Counted from the first letter of the stretch, positions 15,514-25,004 are shown. The stretch: DNA of 64,000 bases from Pseudosulfitobacter pseudonitzschiae (GCF_900129395.1 NZ_FQVP01000004.1:516160-580159), one strand, 5' to 3'. The notes: generated from the letters alone by a model not told the origin. Numbers and translations: made by a program.

Positions 15514-16742
15514 GCCGCGCGCCGCGCCTTCCGGCCTTTGCTGTGTTTGCGGCGCTGCTGGCGGCGGCGGGTCTGCCGATCTATATCCACGCGCCCAAGT
15601 TCTATGTCGATGAATACGGCGTGTCGCTGGGCGCGCTGGGGGCCGTGCTGTTCGGCTTGCGGTTGCTGGACGTGGTACAGGACCCGCTGTTCGGCCGGCT
15701 GGGCGACCGGCTGCGCGACAGGCGTGGGCTGGCGGTTGCGGTGGCCGCTGCGGTGATGGCGCTGGCGATGGTGGGGCTGTTCGCAGTGCCCCCGGTTGGG
15801 CCGCCGCTGCTGTGGTTCGCGGCGATGCTGACGCTGGTGTTCTCTGGCTTCAGCTTTCTCACGATAGTTTTCTATGCCCAGGGGGTTCTGACGGCGGATC
15901 GTCTGCAAGGTCAGGGCCACCTGCGGCTGGCCCGCTGGCGCGAGACGGGCGCGTTGCTGGGGGTTTGTGTTGCGGCGATTGCGCCGGTGGGGCTGGGGGT
16001 CTGGATGCAGTCGCCTTTTGCCGGATTTGCTGCGGGGTTTGCCGGCCTGGCGCTGCTGGCGGTGATGATGATGCGGCGCGAATGGTCAGGGGTGGGTTTG
16101 CCCGCCTCGACCGGATTGGGCGCGGTGTTGCGGGACGGGCTGGCGCGGCGGTTGTTGCTGATCGCCTTGCTGAATGCCGCTCCGGTGGCTGTCACCAGCA
16201 CGCTGTTTCTGTTCTTTGTCGATGCGCGGCTGGACGAAGGTGGCAAGGAGGGGCCGTTGCTGTTGCTGTTTTTCCTTGCAGCGGCCTGTGCGGCGCCCGT
16301 CTGGGGAATTTTGGCCGAACGCCACGGTCCCAAGCCTGTGCTGCTGGCCGCGATGGCATTGTCGATCCTGTCGCTGGGCGGCGCGGTGTTTCTGGGCGCA
16401 GGCGACTGGGTGTGGTTTGCGGTGATCTGCCTTGCGTCTGGGGCGGCCCTGGGTGCAGATCTGACATTACTGCCCGCGATTTTTGCCGCGCGCATGGCGC
16501 AGATTTCACCGGGGGCAACGGACGGGTTCGGGCTGTGGTCCCTCGTGTCCAAGTTTACGTTGGCCTTTGCCGCAGTCACCCTGTTGCCCGCCTTGCAGTC
16601 CGCCGGGTTCGACAGCACCGGGGACAGCCCCGCTTCGGCGCTTACGCTGTTGGCGGTGTTATACGCGCTGGTGCCTTGCGGGTTGAAACTGTTCGCGATG
16701 GCATTGCTGATCGCAACACCGATCAGGGAGGCCTTGGCGTGA
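15510..16742 (+). CDS. MFS transporter, GPH sugar-cation-symporter type
   Basis: This 410-residue protein has about 12 membrane helices and the motif GAVLFGLRLLDVVQDPLFGRLGDR, typical of the GPH-like branch of the MFS. The start is the ATG at 15510, which overlaps the DUF1365 stop; the longer open frame would overlap that gene by 67 bases. It belongs to the putative RpoE operon. Because the neighbouring products act on lipids or flavins, a lipid-related substrate is as likely as a sugar, but nothing in the sequence settles this. Confidence 0.87.
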   Translation: MSRAPRLPAFAVFAALLAAAGLPIYIHAPKFYVDEYGVSLGALGAVLFGLRLLDVVQDPLFGRLGDRLRDRRGLAVAVAAAVMALAMVGLFAVPPVGPPLLWFAAMLTLVFSGFSFLTIVFYAQGVLTADRLQGQGHLRLARWRETGALLGVCVAAIAPVGLGVWMQSPFAGFAAGFAGLALLAVMMMRREWSGVGLPASTGLGAVLRDGLARRLLLIALLNAAPVAVTSTLFLFFVDARLDEGGKEGPLLLLFFLAAACAAPVWGILAERHGPKPVLLAAMALSILSLGGAVFLGAGDWVWFAVICLASGAALGADLTLLPAIFAARMAQISPGATDGFGLWSLVSKFTLAFAAVTLLPALQSAGFDSTGDSPASALTLLAVLYALVPCGLKLFAMALLIATPIREALA

Positions 16743-17326
16743 CCGTTGCGCTGATATTGCTTGCCCTGATCCTGGCGTTGGTCTGGGCGCGCCGGCATTG
16801 GGGTGGCTTTGCCGCCCAGCGACCCAGCGATTATGCCGGTGCAAATGGTCCTGCCTTTGACCTGCGGACCCATCTGAACGGCCCGATGATCTGCGAGGGT
16901 GTGATTTACGGCCCCCTTGGCCGCGTCACCAGCCGCTTTCAAGCCCAGATCCAGGCCACATGGGATGGTGACACCGGCACGATGGAGGAATTTTTCACCT
17001 ATGACGACGGCACCACCCAGTCCCGCGCCTGGGCACTGAGCTGTCACGCGGACGGTCATCTCAGCGCGACGGCGCAGGATGTGGTGGGCACGGCCCAAGG
17101 GATCACCGGCGGCCCGGCCTTGCAGATGCGTTACCGGATCAGATTGCCCGAAGCACAGGGCGGGCATGTTTTGCGCGCCGTGGACTGGATGTATCTGACG
17201 CCAAGCGGAACCATCACCAACCGGTCGCGGTTTTACAAACTGGGGATATGCGTGGCCGAACTGGTCGCCACCATCCGGCCCGCAGACGGCGCGGCACAGA
17301 TCAGACTGACAGGGAGTACGACATGA
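16739..17326 (+). CDS. DUF3833 family protein
   Basis: This protein of about 195 residues starts with a GTG overlapping the MFS stop (GTGA). A short N-terminal hydrophobic segment (VALILLALILALVWA) suggests a membrane anchor or uncleaved signal. The rest is a beta-rich domain (LNGPMICEGVIYGPLGRVTSRF, EEFFTYDDGTTQSRAW, NRSRFYKLGI) of the DUF3833 type. Its stop overlaps the next ATG. The function is unknown; conserved position in the RpoE-controlled operon suggests a role at the membrane under oxidative stress. Confidence 0.85.
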   Translation: MTVALILLALILALVWARRHWGGFAAQRPSDYAGANGPAFDLRTHLNGPMICEGVIYGPLGRVTSRFQAQIQATWDGDTGTMEEFFTYDDGTTQSRAWALSCHADGHLSATAQDVVGTAQGITGGPALQMRYRIRLPEAQGGHVLRAVDWMYLTPSGTITNRSRFYKLGICVAELVATIRPADGAAQIRLTGSTT

Positions 17327-18051
17327 ATTGGCACGGCAAACGTTATTGGCTGGTGGGCGCAAGCGACGGGCTGGGGGCGGCACTGGCCCGCAAGCTGAGC
17401 GCGCGCGGGGTCGAGGTGGTCCTGTCCGCCCGCTCCGAGGACAAGCTGCGTGCGCTTGCCGACGATTTGCCGGGAAAAGCGTCCATCCAGACCGTTGATA
17501 TTGCCGACCACGACAGCGTCAAGGAGGCCGCCAAGGCGGTGGGCCGGATTGACGGGCTGGTGTTGCTGGCGGGGGTCTACTGGCCGTTCGGGGCCAAGGA
17601 GTGGGACGCCGATCAGGCGGTTGCCATGGCCGACATCAACTTTACCGGGTTCATGCGTGTTCTGGGGCAGGTGGTGCCCGATTTTGTCGAACGCGACGCG
17701 GGGCATATCGTGATTACGTCCAGCCTGACCGGGTTTCGCGGCCTGCCCGGTTCCATCGGTTATACCGCCAGCAAGACGGCGACTATGTCGCTGGCGGAAT
17801 GTATGCACGCCGATCTGCGCAAGACCGGCGTGTTGGTGCAGGTGTGCAATCCCGGCTTTATCAAGACGCAGCTGACCGACAAGAACGACTTTAAAATGCC
17901 GATGATCATGCAGCCCGAAGAGGCCGCACAGCATATGGTCGAGCACATGGAAACAGACCAGTTCAAGACCAGCTTTCCCTGGCTGTTCTCGTTGGTGTTT
18001 CGCGGCGCGAATTTCCTGCCGGACTGGCTGTATTACCGGATTTTCAGTTAG
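17323..18051 (+). CDS. short-chain dehydrogenase/reductase, last gene of the putative RpoE operon
   Basis: This 242-residue SDR has the cofactor-binding motif GASDGLGAALA and the catalytic triad (Ser in ITSSLTGF, Tyr and Lys in YTASK). The start is the ATG at 17323, overlapping the DUF3833 stop. It is the fifth gene of the operon, corresponding to RSP_1087-type SDRs in Rhodobacter. The C-terminus (FPWLFSLVFRGANFLPDWLYYRIF) is hydrophobic and may associate with membrane lipid substrates. It ends convergent with a glutathione transferase gene, overlapping by 4 bases. Confidence 0.92.
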   Translation: MNWHGKRYWLVGASDGLGAALARKLSARGVEVVLSARSEDKLRALADDLPGKASIQTVDIADHDSVKEAAKAVGRIDGLVLLAGVYWPFGAKEWDADQAVAMADINFTGFMRVLGQVVPDFVERDAGHIVITSSLTGFRGLPGSIGYTASKTATMSLAECMHADLRKTGVLVQVCNPGFIKTQLTDKNDFKMPMIMQPEEAAQHMVEHMETDQFKTSFPWLFSLVFRGANFLPDWLYYRIFS

Positions 18052-18665
18052 GGCAGCATACCCGCTGCACGCACCGCCTTGACCGAGGCGCGCGATTCCA
18101 TCGCGGCCATGAACGCCGAGATACGCGGATAGTCTGCGGGGTTGACCTCATCGCCCTTCAGCCAGTTGCAGACCACGAACAGGTAGGGATCGGCCAACGA
18201 CAAGGTATCGCCCATGACAAAGGGGCCTTTGATCGCGTGATCTTCGACATAGCGTGCAGAGGCGGCCATTGTCTGCGGGACCTTGGCTTTCATGTCGTCA
18301 AAGCTGGATTGCTGGTCGGCCCAACGGCTGCCGCGCATCTTGTGGGCGTGGTTGATGTGCATGGTTGACGCCAGATAATACATCACGCTGCGCATGTGGG
18401 CTGCATCCAGCGGATTGGCGGGCACCAGACCGGCCTGCGGGGCGCTGGCGGCGATGTAGTCCAGCAGCGCGCCGGTTTCGGTCAGCATCTGGCCCTGTAC
18501 CTCAAGCGTTGGCACGCGGCCTTTGGGGTTCTTGGCCAGATAGGGTTCCTTGGTCTGCTCGGCGTCGGCAAAGCTGATCTTGGTGGTGGTATAGTCCAGC
18601 CCCGCCTCTTCCAGCGTGATGGCCACGGCAATCGAGATGGTGCCAGGGGCGTAATACAGATGCAT
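18048..18665 (-). CDS. glutathione S-transferase
   Basis: This 205-residue cytosolic GST has an N-terminal thioredoxin fold (MHLYYAPGTISIAVAITLEEAG; the cis-Pro in GRVPTLEV; glutathione gamma-glutamyl contact in LTETGALLDYIA). The all-alpha domain contains the LSLADPYLFV capping box. The residue at the catalytic position is Ser/Thr-like (GTIS), as in beta-class bacterial enzymes lacking the Cys. It is probably transcribed with the phosphatase gene 21 bases upstream on the same strand. Physiological substrate is unknown. Confidence 0.92.
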   Translation of the reverse strand: MHLYYAPGTISIAVAITLEEAGLDYTTTKISFADAEQTKEPYLAKNPKGRVPTLEVQGQMLTETGALLDYIAASAPQAGLVPANPLDAAHMRSVMYYLASTMHINHAHKMRGSRWADQQSSFDDMKAKVPQTMAASARYVEDHAIKGPFVMGDTLSLADPYLFVVCNWLKGDEVNPADYPRISAFMAAMESRASVKAVRAAGMLP

Positions 18666-18686
18666 GATCGTGCCTTTCTGAAGGGG

Positions 18687-19340
18687 TCAAACGTGGGTTT
18701 GGGCGTGATGCCGGTCTGGATGCTCCAGATGCGGTACGGCATTGAACAGGACCGGCGACCAGATCCCGCCGACCGGGAACAGCCGGTGCTGCGAGGTGTT
18801 CATGATCGCCAGCGCGAGATTGGCCATGGCGCGGATGTCCAACCCCATGTGCTGACGCATCGCCATTGAAATCAGCCCGCCGGAGGTGACCACCAGCGCG
18901 GGACCGTCCCCTTCGGCGATCTCGGTCAACGCGTCGCTGACGCGGGTTTCGAATTGTTCAAAGGTCTCGGGCACATTGACGATTTCGCCGTTCTGCCACG
19001 CAGCGAATACACGGGGCAGGTGGGCTGTGAATTCGGTCTGCTCGGTGGGGATCGGTATGCCCTGTTCGTCGCGCAGGGCGGCGGCCAGGTTGAAATATTC
19101 CAGCTCGTTCAGCCGTGCGTCGCGGATCGGAGTCAGCCCGGTCTCCATCGCGTCGGCGGTCTCGATATGGCGGCGCAATGTGCCGGTATAGAGCCGCATG
19201 TGGTGCTGGCCGGTGTCGCGCATATGGGCACCCAGCCAGGTGGCTTGTTGAAAGCCCAAGGGCGACAGACGGTCGTATGATTCTTCGTCGGTGGCACCGG
19301 AATTGGCCTGACCGTGGCGGATGAGAGTGATGTGGGACAT
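18687..19340 (-). CDS. histidine phosphatase family protein
   Basis: This 217-residue protein belongs to the phosphoglycerate-mutase-like superfamily. The phospho-accepting His is in LIRHGQAN near the N-terminus, the partner Arg and Glu are in TGTLRRHIETA and LNELEYFNL, and the second catalytic site is VVTSGGLISMAM, where the usual His of VSHG is replaced by Ser. That substitution makes normal phosphatase chemistry uncertain. I start it at the ATG at 19340 (MSHITLIRHGQ), which matches the family; the open frame continues upstream without a good site. Confidence 0.85.
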   Translation of the reverse strand: MSHITLIRHGQANSGATDEESYDRLSPLGFQQATWLGAHMRDTGQHHMRLYTGTLRRHIETADAMETGLTPIRDARLNELEYFNLAAALRDEQGIPIPTEQTEFTAHLPRVFAAWQNGEIVNVPETFEQFETRVSDALTEIAEGDGPALVVTSGGLISMAMRQHMGLDIRAMANLALAIMNTSQHRLFPVGGIWSPVLFNAVPHLEHPDRHHAQTHV

Positions 19341-19444
19341 GACAGCCTTTCGCGCTTTGGTGCTGTTGTAGGCGAGGGGCGCGGGCGTGGAAAGTGTCAC
19401 GCTGCGCCGTGCACGAAATAACAGGCAGATGAAATATTGCTTGA

Positions 19445-19462
19445 TCTCAAGTTGGGTTGAGG
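19445..19462. promoter_or_regulatory. SoxR-box-like element before the MFS exporter gene
   Basis: On the minus strand the 18 bases read CCTCAACCCAACTTGAGA, matching 14 of 18 positions of the enterobacterial SoxR site. A TTGATC lies at 19441 and TTAGAC/TAGACA at 19465-19471, an 18-19-base spacing typical of MerR-family promoters, 25 bases upstream of the MFS ATG. Confidence 0.4.
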
Positions 19463-19495
19463 AATTAGACAGGTGATCGTCAGCAGGAGAAGACG

Positions 19496-20917
19496 ATGAC
19501 CCAAACCACAGAAGCGATTCCCACGCAGGTGCCTGATGCTTATGTGTCATGGCGCGAATTTCTGACCGGCGGACATACGGCATCGCTGTTTCTGGTCAGC
19601 CTTGCAGTGATGCTGCACGCCGCCGACAGCCTGATCGTGGCGACCATGCTGCCGTCGATCGTGGCCGACATCAACGGCGCGTCGCTGGTGGGGTTGTCGG
19701 TATCGCTTTATGAAATGGGGTCTATCGTGGCGGGCGCGGCCAGCGCGATCCTGACCATGCGCATGGGGTTGCGACACCCGATGGCGCTGGCAGCAGGGAT
19801 GTTCGGGTTGGGCTGTCTGCTCAGTGCCGTCAGCCCGACGATGGCGCTGTTTCTGGTCGGGCGCACGATGCAAGGGCTGGGCGGCGGCGGTATGGTGGCA
19901 ATGTGCTTTATCGCCATCAGCGTGTTGTTCCCCCGCCGTTATGCCGCGCGGGCGCTGGCCGTTGTATCGACGATCTGGGGCATTTCATCCTTTTTAGGGC
20001 CGCTTTTTGGCGGTGCCTTTGTGGCTTATGCGACCTGGCGCTGGGGGTTTGCATGCTTTGGCGCCGTGGCCTTTGGGCTCGGTGCGTGGATCTTCGTACG
20101 CCCGCAGAACGAACCGGCCCCGCAGCAAACCACGGACAGCGTGTTTCCGTTTCGCAGGCTGATGTTGCTGTGTCTCGCCATCCTTTTGATTGCCGCCAGC
20201 GGGGTCAGCATCGCACCCCTGCGCAGCGGTATGATGATCCTGTGCGGCATTGCTGCGCTGGTCCTGTTTCTGTGGCTGGACGCGCGTGCGGGCGACAGCC
20301 GGATGTTGCCTCGGCGGCCCTTTGATCTGCGCACGCCCATCGGGGCGGCACTGGTGATGATTGTCACGCTGTCCATGGCCACCATCGCGATTGCGGCCTT
20401 TGGCCCGTTGCTGATCACCGCGATTCATCACGCGCCCGCGTTGACCGTCGGTTACGTGGTCAGCTGCGGGTCGATCGGTTGGACCCTGGCCGCGATCCTT
20501 GTCAGCGGCTTTTCCGAACGGACAGACAGGCTGATGATCGCGCTGGGCATGGGGTTGGTGGCCGCCAGCGTGCCCGGAATGCTTTACGCTGTCCCTTACG
20601 GGCCGCTGTGGCTGATCGCGCTCGTTGCCCTGATTGAAGGGATCGGCTTTGGCATGGCGTGGACCTTTGTCTTGCGCCGCACTGAAACATTGGCATCGGC
20701 GTCAGAGGTACAGCGCATCGCGGGTGCAATCCCGACGGTGCAGCGTTTGGGTTATGCGCTGGGTGCGGTCTATGTCGGGTTGGTGGCGAATGCGGCAGGC
20801 ATTCTGACCATGACCACAGGATCAAGCGCAATACAGGTCGCCCAGTGGGTCTATGTCTCGTGCCTGCCGCTGGCCGCACTTGGGATGGTCGCAACGTTGG
20901 CCTTTGTGCGCAGATGA
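19496..20917 (+). CDS. MFS transporter, DHA2-like multidrug efflux type
   Basis: This 473-residue inner-membrane protein has about 14 hydrophobic segments. It carries DHA-type features: an Asp early in helix 1 (HAADSLIVATMLPSI), motif GRTMQGLGGGGM, and the motif-C-like stretch SSFLGPLFGGAF. Proton-coupled export of a hydrophobic compound is the expected function. The upstream region carries a SoxR-like box, and MFS pumps are known SoxR targets in several bacteria, so redox-cycling compounds are plausible substrates. GGAG precedes the ATG. Confidence 0.88.
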   Translation: MTQTTEAIPTQVPDAYVSWREFLTGGHTASLFLVSLAVMLHAADSLIVATMLPSIVADINGASLVGLSVSLYEMGSIVAGAASAILTMRMGLRHPMALAAGMFGLGCLLSAVSPTMALFLVGRTMQGLGGGGMVAMCFIAISVLFPRRYAARALAVVSTIWGISSFLGPLFGGAFVAYATWRWGFACFGAVAFGLGAWIFVRPQNEPAPQQTTDSVFPFRRLMLLCLAILLIAASGVSIAPLRSGMMILCGIAALVLFLWLDARAGDSRMLPRRPFDLRTPIGAALVMIVTLSMATIAIAAFGPLLITAIHHAPALTVGYVVSCGSIGWTLAAILVSGFSERTDRLMIALGMGLVAASVPGMLYAVPYGPLWLIALVALIEGIGFGMAWTFVLRRTETLASASEVQRIAGAIPTVQRLGYALGAVYVGLVANAAGILTMTTGSSAIQVAQWVYVSCLPLAALGMVATLAFVRR

Positions 20918-21038
20918 ACGGAGCGACTTCCATCGGAAACATCAGTGGCGCAAATTCGGGTTCGGGCGTCGGGAATAGGAGTCCCGCAGCCGCGCGCGTC
21001 CTGATAGAAGGGGACGAGTGTTCTTGGAGGCAGCAGTG

Positions 21039-23804
21039 ATGTCGGATGTGGTGAAGTTTGTACTGGACGGACAAGAGGTTGAGGCCGAGGCCGGTCTGAC
21101 CATCTGGGAAGTGGCCAATGGTCGCGGTCTGGTCATTCCGCATCTGTGTCACAAACCCGCGCCCGGCTATCGCCCCGACGGCAATTGTCGTGCTTGCATG
21201 GTCGAGATCGAGGGCGAGCGGACACTGGCCGCGTCCTGCATTCGCGAACCCAGCGAGGGTATGGTCGTTACCACCAATTCCGCCCGCGCCGAAACCGCGC
21301 GCAAGATGGTGGTCGAAATGCTGGTGACCGACCAGCCGGCGCAGGACGTCGCCCACGACAAATCCGCCCACCTGTGGGACATGGCCGCGCTGAACGGCGT
21401 GACCCACAGCCGTTTCCCCAAGCTGGAAGAAGGCCGTATTCCGCTGCTGGACGACAGCCATGTCGCGATGCGCGTGAACCTGGATGCCTGTATCCAATGC
21501 GGGCTGTGCGTGCGGGCCTGCCGTGAAGTGCAGGTGAATGACGTGATCGGCATGGCCGGGCGCGGGCACGATGCCTATCCGGTGTTCGACATGGCCGACC
21601 CGATGGGGGACAGCACCTGTGTGGCCTGCGGTGAATGTGTGCAGGCCTGTCCGACCGGTGCCCTGATGCCTGCAAGCGTGGTGGACGCGGATCAGGTGGG
21701 CGACAGCGCCGATTTTGAGTCCGAGGTCGACAGCATCTGTCCCTTCTGCGGCGTCGGCTGCCAGATCAGCCTGAAGGTCAAGGACGGCAAGGTGAAATAC
21801 GTCGAGGGCATCAATGGCCCCGCGAACGAGGGCCGCCTGTGCGTCAAGGGGCGTTTTGGCTTTGACTATATCCACCACGACCACCGCCTGACCAAACCGC
21901 TGATCCGCCGCGACCACGCACCCGCCAAGGGGCTGAACGTGGACCCGGACAACTGGCAGACCCATTTCCGCGAGGCGTCATGGGACGAGGCGCTGGATTT
22001 TGCCGCTGCCGGCATGAAGGGGCGGGGCCGTGAGGTGGCAGGCTTTGGCAGTGCGAAATGCACCAATGAAGAGGCGTACCTGTTCCAGAAGATGATCCGT
22101 CAGGGGTTTGGCCACAACAACGTCGATCACTGCACGCGGCTGTGCCATGCGTCGTCGGTGGCGGCGTTGATGGAGAATGTCGGCTCTGGCGCGGTGACCG
22201 CCACGTTCAACGAGATCGAGAACGCCGATGTGGCCATCGTGATCGGGGCCAACCCGATTGAAAACCACCCCGTTGCGGCGACCTATTTCAAACAGTTCAC
22301 CAAACGTGGCGGCAAGCTGATCGTGATGGACCCGCGCGGGCAGGCGTTGAAACGCTTTGCCAGCCACATGCTGCAATTCCGTCCGGGTGCAGACGTGTCG
22401 ATGTTGAACGCAATCATGCACACGATTGTCGAGGAAGGGCTGTACGACCAGCAATACATCGACGCCTACACCGAGAACTGGGAGGCCGAGAAGGCGCATC
22501 TGAAGGATTTCAGCCCCGAGAAGATGGCGCCCATGTGCGGTATCGACGCCGAGGTGCTGCGCGATGTGGCGCGGACCTTTGCCGGGGCCAAGGCCGCGAT
22601 GATCTTCTGGGGCATGGGCGTGTCGCAACACATCCATGGCACCGACAACAGCCGTTGCCTGATCTCGCTGGCGCTGATGACGGGACAGGTGGGGCGTCCC
22701 GGTTCGGGTCTGCACCCGCTGCGGGGCCAGAACAACGTGCAGGGCGCGTCCGATGCCGGGCTGATCCCGATGTTCCTGCCCGACTATCAGGACGTCACCG
22801 ACGAAGGCGTGCGCCGTGCCTTTACCGAGGTTTGGGGCACCGAGGACTTTTCAGCCGAAAAGGGCCTGACCGTGACCGAGATCATGGACGCGGTGCACGC
22901 GGGCGACATCAAGGCGATGTACGTGCTGGGCGAAAACCCCGCCATGTCCGACCCCGACGTAGAGCACGCCCGCGACGCGCTGGCCAAGCTGGATCATCTG
23001 GTGGTGCAGGACATTTTCATCACCGAAACCGCGAACTATGCCGATGTGATCCTGCCCGCATCGGCCTTTGCCGAGAAATCGGGGACGGTGACCAACACCA
23101 ACCGCCAGGTCCAGATGGGCCGCGCGGCTGTCGCGCCGCCGGGCGAGGCGCGCGAGGACTGGTGGATCGAGGTCGAACTGGCCAAGCGGCTGGGGCTGGG
23201 CTGGACCTATACCGGACCGGCGGACGTGTTTGCCGAAATGGCGCTGAACATGCCGTCGCTGGACAATATCACCTGGGACCGGCTTGAGACGCAGAACGTC
23301 GTGACCTATCCGTCGCTGTCACCCGAAGACCCCGGGCAGTCCATCGTTTTTGGTGATGGGTTCCCACGGGCCGAGGGGCGGGCGAAATTCACCCCTGCGG
23401 CGGTGATCGCGCCCGATGATGTGCCTGATGCCGAATACCCGATGATCCTGACCACGGGGCGGCAGTTGGAACATTGGCACACAGGGTCGATGACCCGCCG
23501 CGCCACGGTTCTGGACGGGCTTGAGCCGGAAGCGAACTGTTCCCTGCACCCGTCTACCCTGCGCAAGCTGGGTGTGGCGGCGGGCGGGCACGTGCGCCTG
23601 ACCACCAAACGTGGCAGCATCACCGTGATGGCCCGCGAGGATCGTGCAGTTGCCCCGGATATGGTGTTCCTGCCCTTTGCCTATGTCGAGGCGGCGGCGA
23701 ACATTCTGACCAATCCGGCGGTGGACCCCTATGGCAAAATCCCCGAGTTCAAATTCTCGGCGGTAAGGGTCGAGGCGGCCGATACGACGGTGGCCGCCGA
23801 ATAG
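21039..23804 (+). CDS. fdhF: formate dehydrogenase alpha subunit (molybdopterin, multi Fe-S)
   Basis: This 921-residue protein oxidises formate to CO2. In order it has a [2Fe-2S] ferredoxin domain (HLCHKPAPGYRPDGNCRACM), two [4Fe-4S] motifs (CIQCGLCVRACREV, CVACGECVQACP), the molybdopterin-proximal cluster (CPFCGVGC with later RLCVKGRFG), the catalytic domain, and a C-terminal molydop-binding domain. The active-site Cys-His pair is in TRLCHASS (Cys369), a Cys form rather than selenocysteine. The start is the ATG at 21039, with GGAGG 8 bases upstream. Electron-accepting subunits and fdhD are not adjacent, so its partner is encoded elsewhere. Confidence 0.88.
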   Translation: MSDVVKFVLDGQEVEAEAGLTIWEVANGRGLVIPHLCHKPAPGYRPDGNCRACMVEIEGERTLAASCIREPSEGMVVTTNSARAETARKMVVEMLVTDQPAQDVAHDKSAHLWDMAALNGVTHSRFPKLEEGRIPLLDDSHVAMRVNLDACIQCGLCVRACREVQVNDVIGMAGRGHDAYPVFDMADPMGDSTCVACGECVQACPTGALMPASVVDADQVGDSADFESEVDSICPFCGVGCQISLKVKDGKVKYVEGINGPANEGRLCVKGRFGFDYIHHDHRLTKPLIRRDHAPAKGLNVDPDNWQTHFREASWDEALDFAAAGMKGRGREVAGFGSAKCTNEEAYLFQKMIRQGFGHNNVDHCTRLCHASSVAALMENVGSGAVTATFNEIENADVAIVIGANPIENHPVAATYFKQFTKRGGKLIVMDPRGQALKRFASHMLQFRPGADVSMLNAIMHTIVEEGLYDQQYIDAYTENWEAEKAHLKDFSPEKMAPMCGIDAEVLRDVARTFAGAKAAMIFWGMGVSQHIHGTDNSRCLISLALMTGQVGRPGSGLHPLRGQNNVQGASDAGLIPMFLPDYQDVTDEGVRRAFTEVWGTEDFSAEKGLTVTEIMDAVHAGDIKAMYVLGENPAMSDPDVEHARDALAKLDHLVVQDIFITETANYADVILPASAFAEKSGTVTNTNRQVQMGRAAVAPPGEAREDWWIEVELAKRLGLGWTYTGPADVFAEMALNMPSLDNITWDRLETQNVVTYPSLSPEDPGQSIVFGDGFPRAEGRAKFTPAAVIAPDDVPDAEYPMILTTGRQLEHWHTGSMTRRATVLDGLEPEANCSLHPSTLRKLGVAAGGHVRLTTKRGSITVMAREDRAVAPDMVFLPFAYVEAAANILTNPAVDPYGKIPEFKFSAVRVEAADTTVAAE

Positions 23805-23825
23805 GCGGCTGCGGTACAGGTGGGA

Positions 23826-25004
23826 TCAGGCATATTTGTCGATCAGGTAAAGCGCGACCATAACGACAGCGGTTAAAGCGAAAATGCCCAGCTTGCGGAA
23901 TTCCAGGCTGGTGGTCAGCTTGGCCGTTGTTGCGGGAAAGGCCCAGTGCGCCAGCCGTATCGCGGGGCGGTTCAGCCTTAGGAGGCTGGCCAGTTTTACG
24001 ATGATCGCCGCACCCAGCATGGTCAGCCATCGGACAAACATGAAAAGAACAGCGAGCGCGACAGAAACGACAATGTAGTCATCAGCCCCTTTCATTTCCT
24101 GGATTGAAATGGTCAGCAGGAACAGCACAGCGAAAACGCTGATCTTATGCCAGACATACGATTGCTTGTCTTTCGCGCGCGTTGCGATGCGCGGTTTGCT
24201 AGACTGCGGGACAGACCGCGCATGGCCATACATCAGCAGTTGATAGTCCCGCCGCCAGCCCAGCCGTTTGCTGGCGCCGACACCGTCGGTGGCCCATTGG
24301 AAATGGGTTTCGATGACTCGGGCCATGTCGACGGGATAGCCGGTCTCGGGGTCGTTCAATCGGGTTTGCAGCGTGTCATAAAGTTGCGCTTCAAGAGAGC
24401 GGCGTAGTGTCAGGTCATGGGCCATGTCCAAGGACAGCAGCGCGTCCAGAGCTTTGGTATCCCAGTGCATGCTGCGCAGCGCGTCATTGAATTTTGTCTG
24501 GAATATCGACTGTGCTCTGTCGGGGTCTTCTTGGGCCAAAGCGTCGAGCTGGCCAATGCCCACGCCCCAGGGTTGCGCGGGTTTGGGGGCGGGCGCCTTG
24601 GGTGGTTCGGGCGTGTCCGCAAACAGCTCTTCGACAAAGGGTTGGTGTCCTGCATCGTCGGTCTGTGGTGGTTGCGGTTGTGCTGGCTCAGCCGCCGGCG
24701 TGTGCTCAATCGGTGCTTCGGGCAGCGGGTCTGGGGCGCGCTGGGGTTCGCGCAACGTAATCGGCGCGGCGTCGTCCTGGCCTGTGCGCCCCTCTGCAAT
24801 GTCGGCCATGCGCGGGCGCTTTGGCGCGGCCTTTTCCTTCAATGCCCCGTTCTTGGCCGCCGCAAAGGCATCGCGCAGGGCGCCAAAAGCTGCGGGATCG
24901 TTGCGGTCGATCTGTTTCAGCCGTGCGGCATAGGCGCGTTTGACCTCGCGTTCGGTCGCGCGTTTCGCAAGGCCCAGTTCGGACCAAGGCCACTTAGGAG
25001 ACAT
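23826..25004 (-). CDS. membrane J-domain-like protein, partner of HscC
   Basis: This 392-residue protein begins with a J-domain-like helix pair (WSELGLAKRATEREVKRAYAARLKQ, then FGALRDAFAAAK). Where a J domain has HPD it reads QIDRNDP, so the canonical Hsp70-stimulating motif is missing. A Pro/Ala-rich linker (about residues 55-130), a helical middle domain and three or four membrane segments at the C-terminus follow. Its start overlaps the hscC end by 11 bases. E. coli hscC is likewise accompanied by the membrane J proteins DjlB/DjlC, so a chaperone pair is likely. How it stimulates HscC without HPD is open. Confidence 0.8.
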   Translation of the reverse strand: MSPKWPWSELGLAKRATEREVKRAYAARLKQIDRNDPAAFGALRDAFAAAKNGALKEKAAPKRPRMADIAEGRTGQDDAAPITLREPQRAPDPLPEAPIEHTPAAEPAQPQPPQTDDAGHQPFVEELFADTPEPPKAPAPKPAQPWGVGIGQLDALAQEDPDRAQSIFQTKFNDALRSMHWDTKALDALLSLDMAHDLTLRRSLEAQLYDTLQTRLNDPETGYPVDMARVIETHFQWATDGVGASKRLGWRRDYQLLMYGHARSVPQSSKPRIATRAKDKQSYVWHKISVFAVLFLLTISIQEMKGADDYIVVSVALAVLFMFVRWLTMLGAAIIVKLASLLRLNRPAIRLAHWAFPATTAKLTTSLEFRKLGIFALTAVVMVALYLIDKYA

